Shown here in pieces: positions 1 to 14,774 of a stretch of DNA of 64,000 nucleotides. Source of the stretch: Dioszegia crocea (Eukaryota; Basidiomycota; Tremellomycetes; Tremellales; Bulleribasidiaceae); assembly GCA_001600615.1 (NCBI GenBank), contig BCKK01000002.1, forward strand, positions 1,828,809 through 1,892,808, written 5' to 3'. Each line of letters begins with the position of its first letter. Position 1 is the stretch's first letter. Under the pieces are notes generated by a model. It was not told the DNA's origin and searched no databases. It saw nothing but the letters and a program-made list of their open reading frames with translations. Made by a program: the position numbers and the translations under genes.

Positions 1-579
1 ACTGGAATTGAACGGGGATCGTCTTGGCTCTACGTTTTGTATACAGGGGGCAGGGTTAGGGCTGGCATATGGGTTGTGAGTAGGGGTTTGAGGGGATTCA
101 ATAACGATATACATGTGTTCTCTACCTTAATCTCCGGATCGGTCTTCCAACTGATTCAGATTCATGATTCTTGGTGCAGACCTTGGCCCTCAATTTATAA
201 CCGCTGGAATATAATTTCCTCTCATGGGGTCAAAAGTTGGGCCCGCCTCCGCTGGGCTTCCGCACCGAAGATTCCCTCTTTCGCCTTTGGGTGAAGGAGC
301 TCAAAACTGTTACTCCGGACCTACAAGCCCTGATTACACCCTTACAATTGGTACATCACCTCACAAAGGCCAAGTCTTGAAGATTTGTGATTTTGGCCCA
401 GCTCGGCTGGGCTTCCGCGCTGCTGAACCCCCTTCGCCTACCTAAGTGGGACTATTGTCTCAACCGTCATACCGCCGGAATTTCGAGATTTTGGGCCCAG
501 CTCGGCTGGGCTTCCGCGCTGCTGAACCCCTGTCGCCAATCTAAGTGGGACTATCTCTCACTCAACCCCTTTCACCAAC
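1..579. repeat. Degenerate repeat tract without genes
   Basis: No credible gene is visible. The tract holds diverged copies of a module whose core reads GGGCCCAGC-YYG-GCTGGG followed by CTTCCGCGCTGCT and AACCC. Copies lie at about 392-430 and 491-530, with a more decayed one at 238-263. The modules are preceded by a CTAAGTGGGACTAT segment (about 440 and 540) and by an AATTTCGAGATTTT segment (from about 478). The core is an inverted repeat, CCCAGC against GCTGGG with a 3-nt spacer. The same module is amplified more cleanly just downstream. It could be a minisatellite, a decayed miniature element or subtelomeric sequence; the window alone does not decide. Confidence 0.7.
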
Positions 580-893
580 CTAAGTGGGATTATTCCTCAA
601 CCATTATATTGGGAGCTTGCAGATACTTCGTACGATCAGGATACCACCTAATATCTAACTGCCGAAATTTCGAGATTTTCGAGATTTTGGGCCCAGCTTG
701 GCTGGGCTTCCGCGCTGCTAAACCCCTCTTGCCGAGCTAAGTGGGACTATTCCTCAACCATTATATTGGGAGCTTGCAGATACTTCGTACGATCAGGATA
801 CCACCTAATGTCTAACTGCCGAAATTTCGAGATTTTCGAGATTTTGGGCCCAGCTTGGCTGGGCTTCCGCGCTGCTAAACCCCTCGTGCCGAG
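580..893. repeat. 157-bp tandem duplication
   Basis: Two direct units, 580-736 and 737-893, are each 157 bp and differ at only three positions that I can find (590/747, 653/810 and one in the CTTGCC/CGTGCC segment). A third unit begins at 894 and breaks off after about 20 bp. Each unit contains the CCCAGC-TTG-GCTGGG inverted repeat. The near identity points to a recent duplication compared with the decayed copies to the left. No reading frame is conserved across the units. Confidence 0.9.
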
Positions 894-1284
894 CTAAGTG
901 GGACTATTCCTCGACCATCAGATTCAATAACAAACCCGCCGAGAGGATACCTTGCCAGACGTACGACCAGTAATATAGGTAGATGTGAAGCGTCTAAGAC
1001 GGAATTAATCTGATACATCTTCAATTTCTCGCATACTGAAACAGGCAAACACGGCAATCGTCCCTGACTTATATACGACAGGCCCTCATGTTCTTTCCCC
1101 TCTACTCATTGCCCATATGTATCCTTCCCCATCATGCGCCATCCCCTAACCTCTCGACCCTTCTATCATTCTCCGATTGTAATTCTCCCGTCTTGTGCGC
1201 CGCTTACTCTCCCTTCCCCTCTTCTCATTCCCCATCCGCAATTTTGACATCATGTTCCCATTTTTTCTTCCCCGTACCCTCCAT
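894..1284. other. Intergenic, pyrimidine-rich 3' flank
   Basis: After the broken third repeat unit the sequence becomes unique. From about 1088 to 1290 it is strongly CT-rich, with loosely repeated TTCCCC-CATT-CCCAT phrases. It lies directly downstream of the stop codon of the SNF2-like gene on the minus strand, so it may include that gene's 3' untranslated region. I see no gene in it. Confidence 0.6.
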
Positions 1285-4200
1285 TCACTCCTCATCGGTA
1301 TCCCCCGTCAAAGCAATAATCGCCCTAGATGAGAGCTTCTTTCGAGGGTTTAACCCCAAAGCGAGCCTGGTCGATTGGCCGTCGCGGGACTTCTTGACGG
1401 GTTGAGCGCGCTTGTTCAGCTTCCACCAGTCCCAAAGGTCGGGCTGGTTTCGAGGCAGCTTTTGGACTTTCCGGCTCGACCCATCGGTTTTACGAAGCTC
1501 TCGATCCAGACGGTTGACCTGCCACATCTCGTCCAGAACCTGATTGATAACGCGTTGTTGAGCTGTCGTAAAGGAGGCATAGTCATCGAGATTTTTGTAT
1601 ATGGGGTCGACCAGCCGGATCCAGTCGTATGTGGCTCGGGCAATATCATGATCCTGTCGGTGGCGGACGACTTCACTTTGGACGCTGGAGTTAGCCTTTG
1701 TCAATCAAGCACTTACTAAGTTTCATGAACCCAAGTCTTCACAGACTTCTTTGTGTGACGTCTGAGAGTATCCTCCGTAACGATCGCCTCATCTCTTGGC
1801 TTCTCCTGATCCGTAACTCCAGCCCAATATGCCGCCTCATCGCGTATCTTGAAGGCCTTCCTAGATTCGGTCGGCTCGATCAGTTCTTTGGCGGTTCCAG
1901 TCGGGATGGATCGTTCATTGAGCTTGATGTGCGGCCAAAGACTTTCAAGATTGTCGTGTTCGAAGATATTGGCTTGATCTGGGTCGATGGTGATTCCGTC
2001 TTCCGGTTCGTCTGTGCTCTCGCCCGCTTCTCCATTCATGAATGCCTGCATCCACGCCCTCGCACCATTCCCTTGATCGCCGTACAGTTCATCATCCAAC
2101 CCCGCTTTCAACAGAGTTGCGAGAAAGAAAATCACGTCGGAGCTGTTCAAGGCGAGTATGCAGTACGAGGTGACATTCAGCGGAGGTAGGGAGGGATCTT
2201 GCCGGGGTCGCCACGAACGGCCGAGACGCTGCCCAAAGATTGACTTGCTCCAGGGGAAAGACTGTCGTCAGCTTCGGCTTTGTAATCACTCACGAGGTGG
2301 ATCTGAACATTGCAACGCGAGAGGTTGATGCTCTCGCCTGCAACTCTGGTGCAGAAGACGACGTCCGTTGGGTATGCCCTAAAGTCGCCAGGGTGCAAAC
2401 CATCCTTGTTCACCTCACGTATGAGAGTCTTGCGCTGATCTGCAGTTGTATCACCGGTAAATGTCCGAAGGGGTATACTCCGCGCAGCTGCGTGCTAAAA
2501 TCAGCTTGGAACAAACCTGTACTCACCCGACGAAGATCCGGCAATATCTCAAGACTATCGCACCATATCAGAAATTTCGACTTTTCGGCATCTGGTAGAT
2601 CTTTCTCGCGTTCCCGAATGAGCTCGATGAGATCGAGAACCGCCTTGATCTTGGTGCCGCAGTAGATTGGAATCGATTCGTCATACTTTCGGGCATAATA
2701 GCCAGGTGCTATGTTGGCGACGTTCGCGTCATTGTACGCGACTCCATAAGCTGACCCCTTCACACCCGCCCGCCTTCTTGCTTGCTGTCGACCTTCAAGG
2801 TATAACCTGTGATGTTGGATTTCTTGATCCGTTAAGGTGACCTGGAGAATCTCGTTCGTCATCGTTCCCAGTCGTACAATCGGCTCGCCAGAGCTGTCGA
2901 GCTGGCTTCGGCACCGTCGGATCAGGTATCGAGAATGGATAGCCAATGCGTCCGCCGAGGCCTGGGAGTAATCTTCCAGCTTTCCCTCGTCCACCCCTAA
3001 TACCTTCTGTAAGGTCGCCGCGAATCCTCCAGTGCCGAGTGCGGCGGCAGAGTCGGTGGGCTGATTGTGCGATGCGTCCTGATACCAGCTCTCACTGAGA
3101 CCTTCCGAGTTGAGGATGGCTCCAGTCTTATGCTTAGCCATGGCCTGCTTGAGACGCTTGTAGACTTTCGGAGGCGTTGAGACGCTATTGAGATAGTGCT
3201 TCGCGTGGCTTAAAGATGCCGAATTTGCCAAGTGGCATGTATCGAGGGCGGTATTGACGATGGGGGTAGCGGTTTGAGCAATCGAGAATGCAGCGAGGGA
3301 GGTAAGGCGATTGGCGGCGCTCTGGATCTTACCGGCGGTTCGGAGGTTGTGCGCCTCGTCAAGTACGGCGACCAGGAAGTTGAGGTCGAATAGGCTGTTC
3401 CGTTTCCTCAGTCTCTCTTTGCCATGAGCAGTACTAAGCTTGGCGAGAATGACCGGGGTGATGATAATGAGATTATGGGCGGGGTTCTTGAGATCGTCCA
3501 GCGGAAGATCGTTATCAAGCGCGTGCTGCCACGCTGTGACGTCTTTCTGAATATGACCGACGACGCTCGACGCACTAGCCTCGGTACCTATACGCCAGAC
3601 GCGTAGATCTGAACACCGCCCTGTCTCTGCGGCGAAATTACTAGCCACGTCGGGTGGGGCAACGACGATGGACGGGAGAGCGGGAGGTGCGATTTTCCCG
3701 GTCTCCGCGAACCCGCGGTGATCGTCCCAATCCGCATCGTCGAGAAGTGCGGCTATAGACGAACCAGCGGCCGTTCCGTTCCGTGTAGGAAGCATGATTG
3801 CGGGATAGGCTTCATCTGACGGCCGAGCGTATTTCCGCGCCAGTGACGCAAAGCCGAGGATGGTGAGGATAGCTTGGAGCGTCTTGCCAATACCCGGCTC
3901 ATCGGCGACGATGACGCCCCTCCGATAGTCCTCTCCGCCCACACCCAATGCGCCTGACCATCCTCTTGCCATGGTTTCAAGAGTTCCGACGTACTGATGC
4001 TCCTTGGGGTTGAACGGCACTCGATTCTCGCGCGTGGACAGCTCCTTGTCCTTCTTGGACAGTCCATCCCAACCCCCTTCCATGTCAACCCACTTCAGCA
4101 TTTCCTCACTGCTGCATCCGCTCCAGAAATCCACGCCGATAGATTTGGTCTCAGCGTCCGTAGTAGGAAAAGCGACGAGGCCATTGACGCCGAGATCGTT

Positions 4201-5376
4201 ATAGGTAAGAAGCCCGTCGGCTTGCCCGCCCTCGGCTGAGAGGATGGCAGCCTGGACGGAGCGGTCGGGGTCCTTGCGAAGGATGACGTGGTATGAAGTT
4301 ATGAGAGCGAATTCAACGACTGTGGAACGGATATCGTCGAGCTGGGGATGAGTTGCGGAGTGGGGTTGTGTGAAGGCGTAGCTGGGAGTGAGGAGGTTGA
4401 GGAGGGCGTGGAGCGATCGAGTCTTGTCTTCAATCTCCTCCCTACTCTTTTCGACATCTTCGAACTTTTCAAGTTCTTCAATCAGCGGCGCTTATGAGCT
4501 TACTCACCTCCTTGCAACTTCGCAGCATCTTTCAGCCATTTGACCTGCTGCTTGAGGGCGTGAAGAACAGGCGTTGCCAATTTGGAATCGGTGTAGCGCT
4601 TCGAGAACGTTGCCCAGAACCTGAAGAAGGCCTCTTTTACTACGGATTGTAGTTGAGTCGATGCGTCGTGCTTCGGCCGCCCGTTCGCTTGGAGCTTGTC
4701 TTTGATGAAGGCTTCCCTGCCGAAGAGAACAAAGAGGGCCTCGATGCTAGTTGGGGTAGGGATTGTAATCTGGAGGTTCAGCTAGATTCCATACCTCACT
4801 CACAGATGATGCTATTTTTGTCAAGTCCTTGGGCGTAGAGAATATCCCATCTTCCCCTCGCACCGTGTCCACATCCGCAAAGTCCGTGTCTTTCCAGCAA
4901 GAGTATCCTTGCAGACCTGGAACGTTCCCCTTGTTCCCCTCCTTCAGCCTGATCCGATATAGCCGGGACAGCTTTGTGTCGCTCAGCGCCATCGCGCCAC
5001 TGAGGACCCTCGTTGCTAAGTCGTTGAATGGCATTTGCCATTTATCGGCAATCTCGATTTGGTCGCTTTCCAACGAATTGAAGAGTGGTCGAAGATTTCT
5101 GATGGTGAGCCCGAAGGGGATACCATTGCCGAGAGCTGCGGGGACATTCTGAAGAGCAAGCTGTTGAATCTTGCTATTGGTGAGAGTACCTGGAAGCGTG
5201 GTAGTGAGGGGGTAGGTGGCAGAGATAAGTGCTTGGATTCGGGGGAAAAGATATGGATTGTGGGGGAGGAGAAAAAAGCTCTCCGATGGCTTGGCGTGTG
5301 ATCCTGAGGCTTTCGGGGCGGGCGGTCGACGCTCAGAGGTATCTGCCTCTGACCCAGCGGCCCGTTTGGGTGCCAT
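1285..5376 (-). CDS. SNF2-like helicase-family ATPase, subfamily unassigned
   Basis: Predicted 1,293-aa protein from six exons: 5376-4804, 4739-4508, 4457-2527, 2494-2294, 2261-1717 and 1684-1285. Three introns are only 32 nt. The middle carries a two-lobed superfamily-2 helicase core in SNF2 order: motif I DEPGIGKT (GIGKT at about 457-461), motif Ia IVVAPP, motif II DEAH (635-638), a motif III-like QTATPIVN, then after a spacer the motif IV-like LIWCDSLEIL, motif V VAGESINLSRCN and a motif VI-like GQRLGRSWRPRQ. SNF2 enzymes use ATP to move along DNA and remodel chromatin or displace proteins. The first ~250 residues and the last ~250 show no domain I recognise. The start is the ATG opening MAPKRAAG. 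Motif III departs from the usual LTGTPIQN and motif VI from the usual RxHRxGQ, so it is not one of the standard Snf2, Chd1, Ino80 or Rad54 proteins. It sits beside a repeat tract. Confidence 0.85.
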
Positions 5377-5590
5377 GGTGCGTGAGTAAGGTAGTGAAGA
5401 GATAGAGAGAGAGGATGCAACTGAGGTTGTCAAATGAGGAATGTGTTGTCGGCGCGGAAACGACAAGCGGCGATCGCCGAAATCAAGCGACCGACAGTCC
5501 GCGCGTCTCTTGCAGCTAGACACGTCGCTGGGCTCAGTAGAACGGTGCGTGTTGGGACAAGCCTGATCCCATACACGCTAACAAAATACA

Positions 5591-9130
<3,540 letters not shown>

Positions 9131-9373
9131 TTATAGGATGGGAAAGAGGCAAAACACCTTGATATTGGTGGTGTGCATCTTCAGAGAATCACGCTTTACG
9201 TAACGCTCTCTGTCCCACTTGCGCCCAGCCAACTCTGTGCAGCATTCCTCGCATTCTATACATCCCTCACCCTTTCATAGTCCACTTATATCATCCCTTC
9301 ACGACCTAGCAGGCACAAGCGGAGGCCAGTGAAACTTGCTACCAAGAGACCTGCTCTTTCCAAATCTGGCACC

Positions 9374-11082
9374 ATGTCAGACAACCCCCTCCTCCGTCGA
9401 CCTGCTGCGGCCTCCGCTTCAACACCCATCCCCGCCGAGCCATCCGCACCGTCCATTACGGCCAAGCCATTCGGCTCCAAGTCGATGCAGCGGAAACGTC
9501 CCGCCGGTCTATCTATCGCACCCTCCATCGAGGCGTCGCGAGCTCCACCCGCACTCCCCCTAAGTGGGAGCACAAAGGACGGGTTCTCGGGCCTCTCTGA
9601 AGCCGAGAAGCTTCGGCAAGATATTGCTCGTCTTCAGCTGTCCTCGTCTCAGTCGTCAAATCTACACTCGCCTGGATCAGGCCCTAGCTCACCCACGGCC
9701 TCATCCCCTGTCGCGCCACTGACGCCTACCACCCTGAGTCAAAGCGACTCATCCTCTAGTGCGATAGCGGACAAAGCGCGCAAGAAGAAGGACGGTACCC
9801 GAAAGCGGACCAAGACGGATAAGGATGGGTTGGAGCTGGTCAAAGATGAAGATCTGGAGATACTGGCGGATCTGGGAGCGGGTAATGGCGGGTCAGTGAC
9901 TAAGGTTTGGAACAAGAAGAGGGGATGTATCATGGCTCGGAAGGTGAGTTACTTCAGAAAGGCTCCTCCATGATACTGACGGCTTGTAGCTCATTCTGGT
10001 GGACGCAAAGCCGTCTGTGCGCAAACAAATTCTGCGAGAACTGCAGATCATGAATGACTGTAACTCGCCATATATTGTGGGATACTACGGGTGCTTTCTG
10101 GTTGAGGTGCATGTCGGCGTAGTCATGGAGGCTATGGATGCTGGGTAGGTTTTGCTCGATCCCAAACTTAGTGCTGGAGCTAATGCGCAGCTCGCTTGAT
10201 GACATCTGTCGGAAGAACGGAGCTATCCCAATAAATGTTGTCGGCAAGGTGGCCGAAGCGGTCCTAAAGGGATTGACCTACCTGTATGATGTTCACCGGA
10301 TCATACATCGAGGTGGGTCCAGATCTATCCTAAAAGTCACTGAGCTAATGAAAGATATAAAACCCTCAAATATCCTCGCAAACACCAATGGCGAGATCAA
10401 GATCTGCGATTTCGGTGTTTCTGGAGAACTCATCAACTCAATCGCAAATACCTTCGTTGGGACTAGCACGTATATGAGCGTAAGTTCTGTCCATATTATC
10501 AAGGTTCTGGCTGACAATCTAGCCCGAGCGTATCCAAGGTGCACCGTACACGATCAAATCCGACGTCTGGTCCCTCGGAATCTCCCTCATTGAGCTCGCA
10601 ACAGGCCGCTTTCCATTCCAGGACTCGTCCGAAAATACCGATTCCGAGGAAGACGAAGACGAGGACGAGGCATACGATCCCGATCCTACCCTGCCTGTCT
10701 CTACCCGTCGTCCCCAACTCCCCGCAAAGAGTAATACCACCCCCAAAGCGAAGAAGACAAAGAAGGCGGGCGTGAGTCTGGGTGGGGGAGGTCACACGAT
10801 GAGCATCCTGGATCTGCTACAGCACATCGTCAACGAGCCAGCGCCGCGGCTTGTCAGTAGGAAAAGAAGCTTCCCTGCGTCGGCGCAGGAGTTCGTGGAG
10901 GGATGTCTTGATAAAGATCCAATGAAGCGGAAATCACCTCAGGAGTTGTTGGTGAGTCGACCCTCTGGTACATCTCTGCTCAGCTGACTTGATAGGCTTC
11001 CGAATGGATCGTTGCCTCTACTGTTACCCAGGCGGATCTACAGGAGTGGGCTAAAAGCCTCACTGGGTCTGCTGGGAGTTGA
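9374..11082 (+). CDS. STE7: MAP kinase kinase of Ste7/MEK type
   Basis: Six exons (9374-9943, 9990-10144, 10191-10312, 10355-10479, 10523-10951, 10996-11082) encode 495 aa. The protein is a dual-specificity kinase that would activate an ERK-type MAP kinase; in basidiomycete yeasts Ste7 acts in pheromone signalling. A Ser/Pro-rich N-terminus of ~160 residues precedes the kinase domain: glycine loop GAGNGGSV (from 168), ATP-binding lysine in MARKLI (K190), HRD (281-283), DFG (301-303), and the activation segment [20 protein letters not shown], whose S311 and T315 match the two phosphosites of MEK. The segment matches Ste7 better than Pbs2 or Mkk1. Between kinase subdomains IX and X is a long insert with an acidic run and a Lys-rich run. 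The start chosen is the ATG opening MSDNPLLRR. Confidence 0.92.
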
Positions 11083-11209
11083 GCTTGTACCACGTCGTTA
11101 ACGAATAGTCCAGCTATACAGCAGTAGCCATGAATGACGACAGCGACTTTAACGATCATACATACACTTACACGATGGGCCTAGATCATACTCCCGTTCC
11201 ATGCCTAGC

Positions 11210-14200
11210 CTAAATATCTGCCCGCCCTCTGCGTCTAGGTCTCAATCTCCATCTAGCCTCATCGTCATCTACTTCGTCCCTTGCCTCTACTTCCCCAATC
11301 CTCGGCACTCGCAAGCGGATCTTCAGCTCTGAGGTGTGAGGCGGGGTATCTGATTCCGACTGATCAACGCCAGGCTCAACCTTCACGCTGAGCCCATTCT
11401 CACCCGCTCCCACAGTATTCCCTGCCCTTCTCGTCTCACGCGCATCAATCTCAGTAGCACTGACAGGTCTGCGCGGGACGTATTCCATAGAGTCTCGGTC
11501 ATGATTGGACTTGTGATCCGTATCCGAGTTGACCGACTCTGACCTATTGGATGTTGAGAATGTTGTCCAGTCTCGCTTACGCTTGATTGGCAATGATGGC
11601 TCGTCGGCTGATAGGCTGGCATTTAGGGTGAGAACGAGCGATGGGGACTTCGGTGTGATTTTGGGGATATCAGCGACTGGACGAGCCCCAAAACCTAGTT
11701 TCGCCCAGATATCAACACCGTCGTTGGGAGCGTTGGCGATAGGAGGAGGGCTACCGCTGTCTGACTCGCTGACAGCGTAAGATGACTGCAGTTCCACGTG
11801 GGGCAGAGACTTCGTATCAGTGTAAGTCGACACTGGAAGAGCTGGGGATCCATCGCGATCGTTGGATTCCGCCTTGATCGCCGCTCGTGCCTGCTTGGCG
11901 ATAGCTTTGATATCGATACCCCCTTGGTCCTCACTCCTGTGTTCAATGGTGACAGGTGACGTATACCCCTGCTTCTCTGTCGAGCCCGACTCAGACAGAC
12001 TTCCCCGCCTCTTAGCAGCCGCAGCTGCAACTACCAATTTGATCACCTCAGAAATCACCCGTCCCGCTACCCGCTTGTTCGTTGCCGTCCGACTGTGCTG
12101 TGTCTTCTCCACCCGTGTCAGGTTCCGCTCTTCGCTTCCCTTCTTCACGGATCGCCGGCGCACTCCGGTCACTGCGGACTGCTTCGACAGCCCCTTCTCA
12201 ATAGTAGCCAAGTATGGTGCCACAATCTGCGTGGTGGATAATGTCGAGGCAAGACCAGAATCGCGCTTGGTGATAACGACGTCTCCGTTGGGTAGAGGGG
12301 GAAGTGAGCGAGGAGAGGGCGCGAAGTGGATTAGACCGGGGACGAAATCGTCAGGTGTCTTGGTAGGGTGACGACGAGCGATGTGGGCCATAAGCGAAGG
12401 GAATGTAGGGCCTTCGAACAGGCAATCTAGATCGTCAGTCTCGTCCTACCGGTACCCGCATGGCTGAGGAGACTTACCGAAGGGACACCGAGCACAGAAT
12501 TGTCCCATGTGCTCCATCAGACAATGACGATACATCTTCTCCTTGTCCGAGAAGGTCTTGGCACAAGTGTTCCAATGACACCTGAAGTCGTTCTTCACTT
12601 TGCTTGGAGTACTGTCGATTGGAGGCATGGGCGGAATGGGCAGGTGTTTGATGTGCGCGTGGTGGATATGTTTCTCGAGCAGACCCCACGAGTTCAGCAC
12701 GGCCCGACATCCGCCCCAGCGACAGTAAGTTGGCCTAACGATTCAGCTCCAATCAAAGAACATACTCAAAAAGGCTCACTTTGCGTGTACAAAGACCTGC
12801 AGCTGGATTCTCCGCTTCATGGCTGGATCCTCCTTCGCCTTTGCCTTCTTCCTTTCTGCCAATTTTAAAGCCTCCGCTGCGTCCTTCGCTTCCTTGGCTT
12901 GAGCTAACACTATCGCCTGTCTAGCCTTCCCGATCATCACCTCTTGTTCCCTCAACAGCGCCTCCCTCTGCTGACTCACTGTTCCACGCCCAACGCTCAG
13001 CCTCGACGTTAATCCAGTGGGGCGCATCATGCTCTTCGAGGCAGCCATATACTTCTGCCACTCTTGCGCAGCCACTGCCAGTGCAGCGGGAGATGCTCTT
13101 GCTTCAATTCTTGGCATATCTCGTGAGGCTCGCCTCGACAGCGGAGGTGCACCCTCGCGCAGACCAGTAGCCACAGATCCTCGTCGGTCATTCATCGCCA
13201 TAGGGGGCGACACCGAGGCTATCGAATCTCGGCGGAAAAGCTGACTTGGATGTCCGGGAGGAGTGGGTATACCTGCGGAAAGGGGACTGCGGCGGTTCCA
13301 GTCGGCATGAACAGGGGTGTGGTGTGTTGCTTCGTGCCGATTCGCATCTCGCTGATCCACTGACCGTGGGAAGGGGATTGAGGCGGCAAGGGAGGGGAGG
13401 CGGCCGGTGCCGTCTCTGCCCCAGTCGGCATGCGAGGATTTGTGCGGCTGCCAAGGCGAAGCCTCATACCGAGGAACAGAGACACGTCGGGATACAGTCC
13501 GAGCGTCGAAAGGCTTGTGGAGGGGACGATACGAAGCGTATCCGTGCGGGGAGGGTTGTCTATGCCTGGACCTTTCACTCTCCATCGCCCGCTTTCGGCT
13601 TTCGTCTCGTTGGTTCAGAAGAACCTGCTCTCGCTGCCGATCGTACGCGTACATGTCCTGGCGATACCTCATCACCTCCTTTGTCTCTGGGCGTCGGACG
13701 AGCCTCGCTTCTTCCTCCCTCCTCATTGTCTCCTTCTCTGCCTCCCTCCGCTTCCGCCAGATCTCGTCTCTCTGTGCCGTCGCGCGGTTTAGCACATGTT
13801 GATCTACATCCACCGGGTCACTGGCTGATAAGCCACGAGTTCCACGATACTGCGGGGATGCCGCAGGACCGCCGCCGAATCGATACGAGTTTAGCGTTCC
13901 CGGTCCGCCGCCTGAGCCTACTCGCGGAGGACTCATCAGTCTCGGAGGACGGGCATTTCGATCGTATGGCTGAGCACGAGCCGTATGGTGAAGAGGTCGA
14001 AGGGGAGCGGAAGGTTGCCGGCTTCGAGTCCTGGGATAATAAGGCGGGATATGTTCGTGATAGGAGGGCGCGACGGAGCGGGAGGGTAAGGGTAGATGAT
14101 AGGACCTTGGGCGAGCGCGAGGATCGAAATGGGATGAAGGCGGTGGGAGGTGGTATTGTTCGCGAGGACGGGCAGAGCGGGAGTAGGGGCTGTCGGGTGT

Positions 14201-14296
14201 GGTATGGTAAGGTACACGAGGAGGGGAAGGGCTCCGGGAAGGGGGGTGATGTGAATGAGTATGAGGATAGGGTGGATACCGGAATGATTCAGTCAT
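11210..14296 (-). CDS. C2H2 zinc-finger protein, three fingers, low-complexity flanks
   Basis: Three exons (14296-12780, 12734-12478, 12426-11210) encode 996 aa. The middle exon and the start of the last carry three adjacent finger-like units: YCRWGGC with HIHHAH, FRCHWNTC with HCLMEH, and FCARCPFDC with HIARRH. The Cys-x4-Cys spacing of the first two resembles the GLI/ZIC/Rim101 style of fingers. The ~500-residue N-terminus is rich in Pro, Ser, Arg and Tyr, with a charged helical stretch (KRREAEKETMRREEEARLV) and a second just before the fingers. The C-terminal ~400 residues are Ser/acidic and end in an Arg-rich tail. A DNA-binding transcription factor is likely, but no specific ortholog is recognised. 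It is convergent with STE7 (127 bp apart). A long open frame on the opposite strand across exon 1 is a codon-bias shadow. Confidence 0.82.
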
Positions 14297-14774
14297 GGTG
14301 GAATTTCTTGGGTGTGAGAGACCGGGGGGTTAACGGTGGTCTATTCTTGTGTTCAGCTTCAAGACTTTGATAAGCGAAGAATGTAAACGGGGAGCTTGGA
14401 GGGGGAGATGAGCGAGCTTATATAGCCTTCCGCCAAGACCCTTGATCGCCTTACCCCTGTGAATGTAGAGGTGGGATTTGACAAAAGATCTTCCAGGAGT
14501 ACCAACAAAGGAGGGGGAGAGGTAGCGAAGATCAGACATGCCGCTTGTGAACGATTCGAGAGGGGGAAGGACGGGTGGGAGTAGAAAGGAAGTCAGCAGA
14601 TTGGTATGTTTACTATCGCTGACGTGGCGAGAGTGTAATTATGTCAAAGAGGAGAGATTAGAAGCCCGATGTATGTGTCCTCGGTCCTGATGATTAGTCA
14701 AAGTCAGTGACATATCAAGTCAAAGATACATGCTAGAAACCCATGCAAGCCCCCCCGCCCCCCCAACCCGAAGC
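14297..14774. promoter_or_regulatory. Upstream region of the zinc-finger gene
   Basis: This 478-bp gap lies between the start of the zinc-finger gene and the stop of BMS1, both on the minus strand. It should hold the zinc-finger promoter and leader and the BMS1 3' end. A 69-codon open frame (14539-14330) exists on the minus strand but shows no family resemblance and probably lies in the leader. A short C-rich run (CCCCCCCGCCCCCCC) sits at about 14751-14765. Confidence 0.5.

Noticed and set aside
1..900. Telomere repeat or CRISPR-like array at the left edge
   Set aside because: A single TTAGGG-like word near 57 is not a telomere array, and the 157-bp units are contiguous tandem repeats without unique spacers, in a eukaryotic genome.
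13246..14370. Long open frame (374 codons) on the plus strand across exon 1 of the zinc-finger gene
   Set aside because: It is antisense to a coding exon of biased composition, has no domain, and its protein is Arg/Gly/Glu low-complexity typical of a shadow frame.
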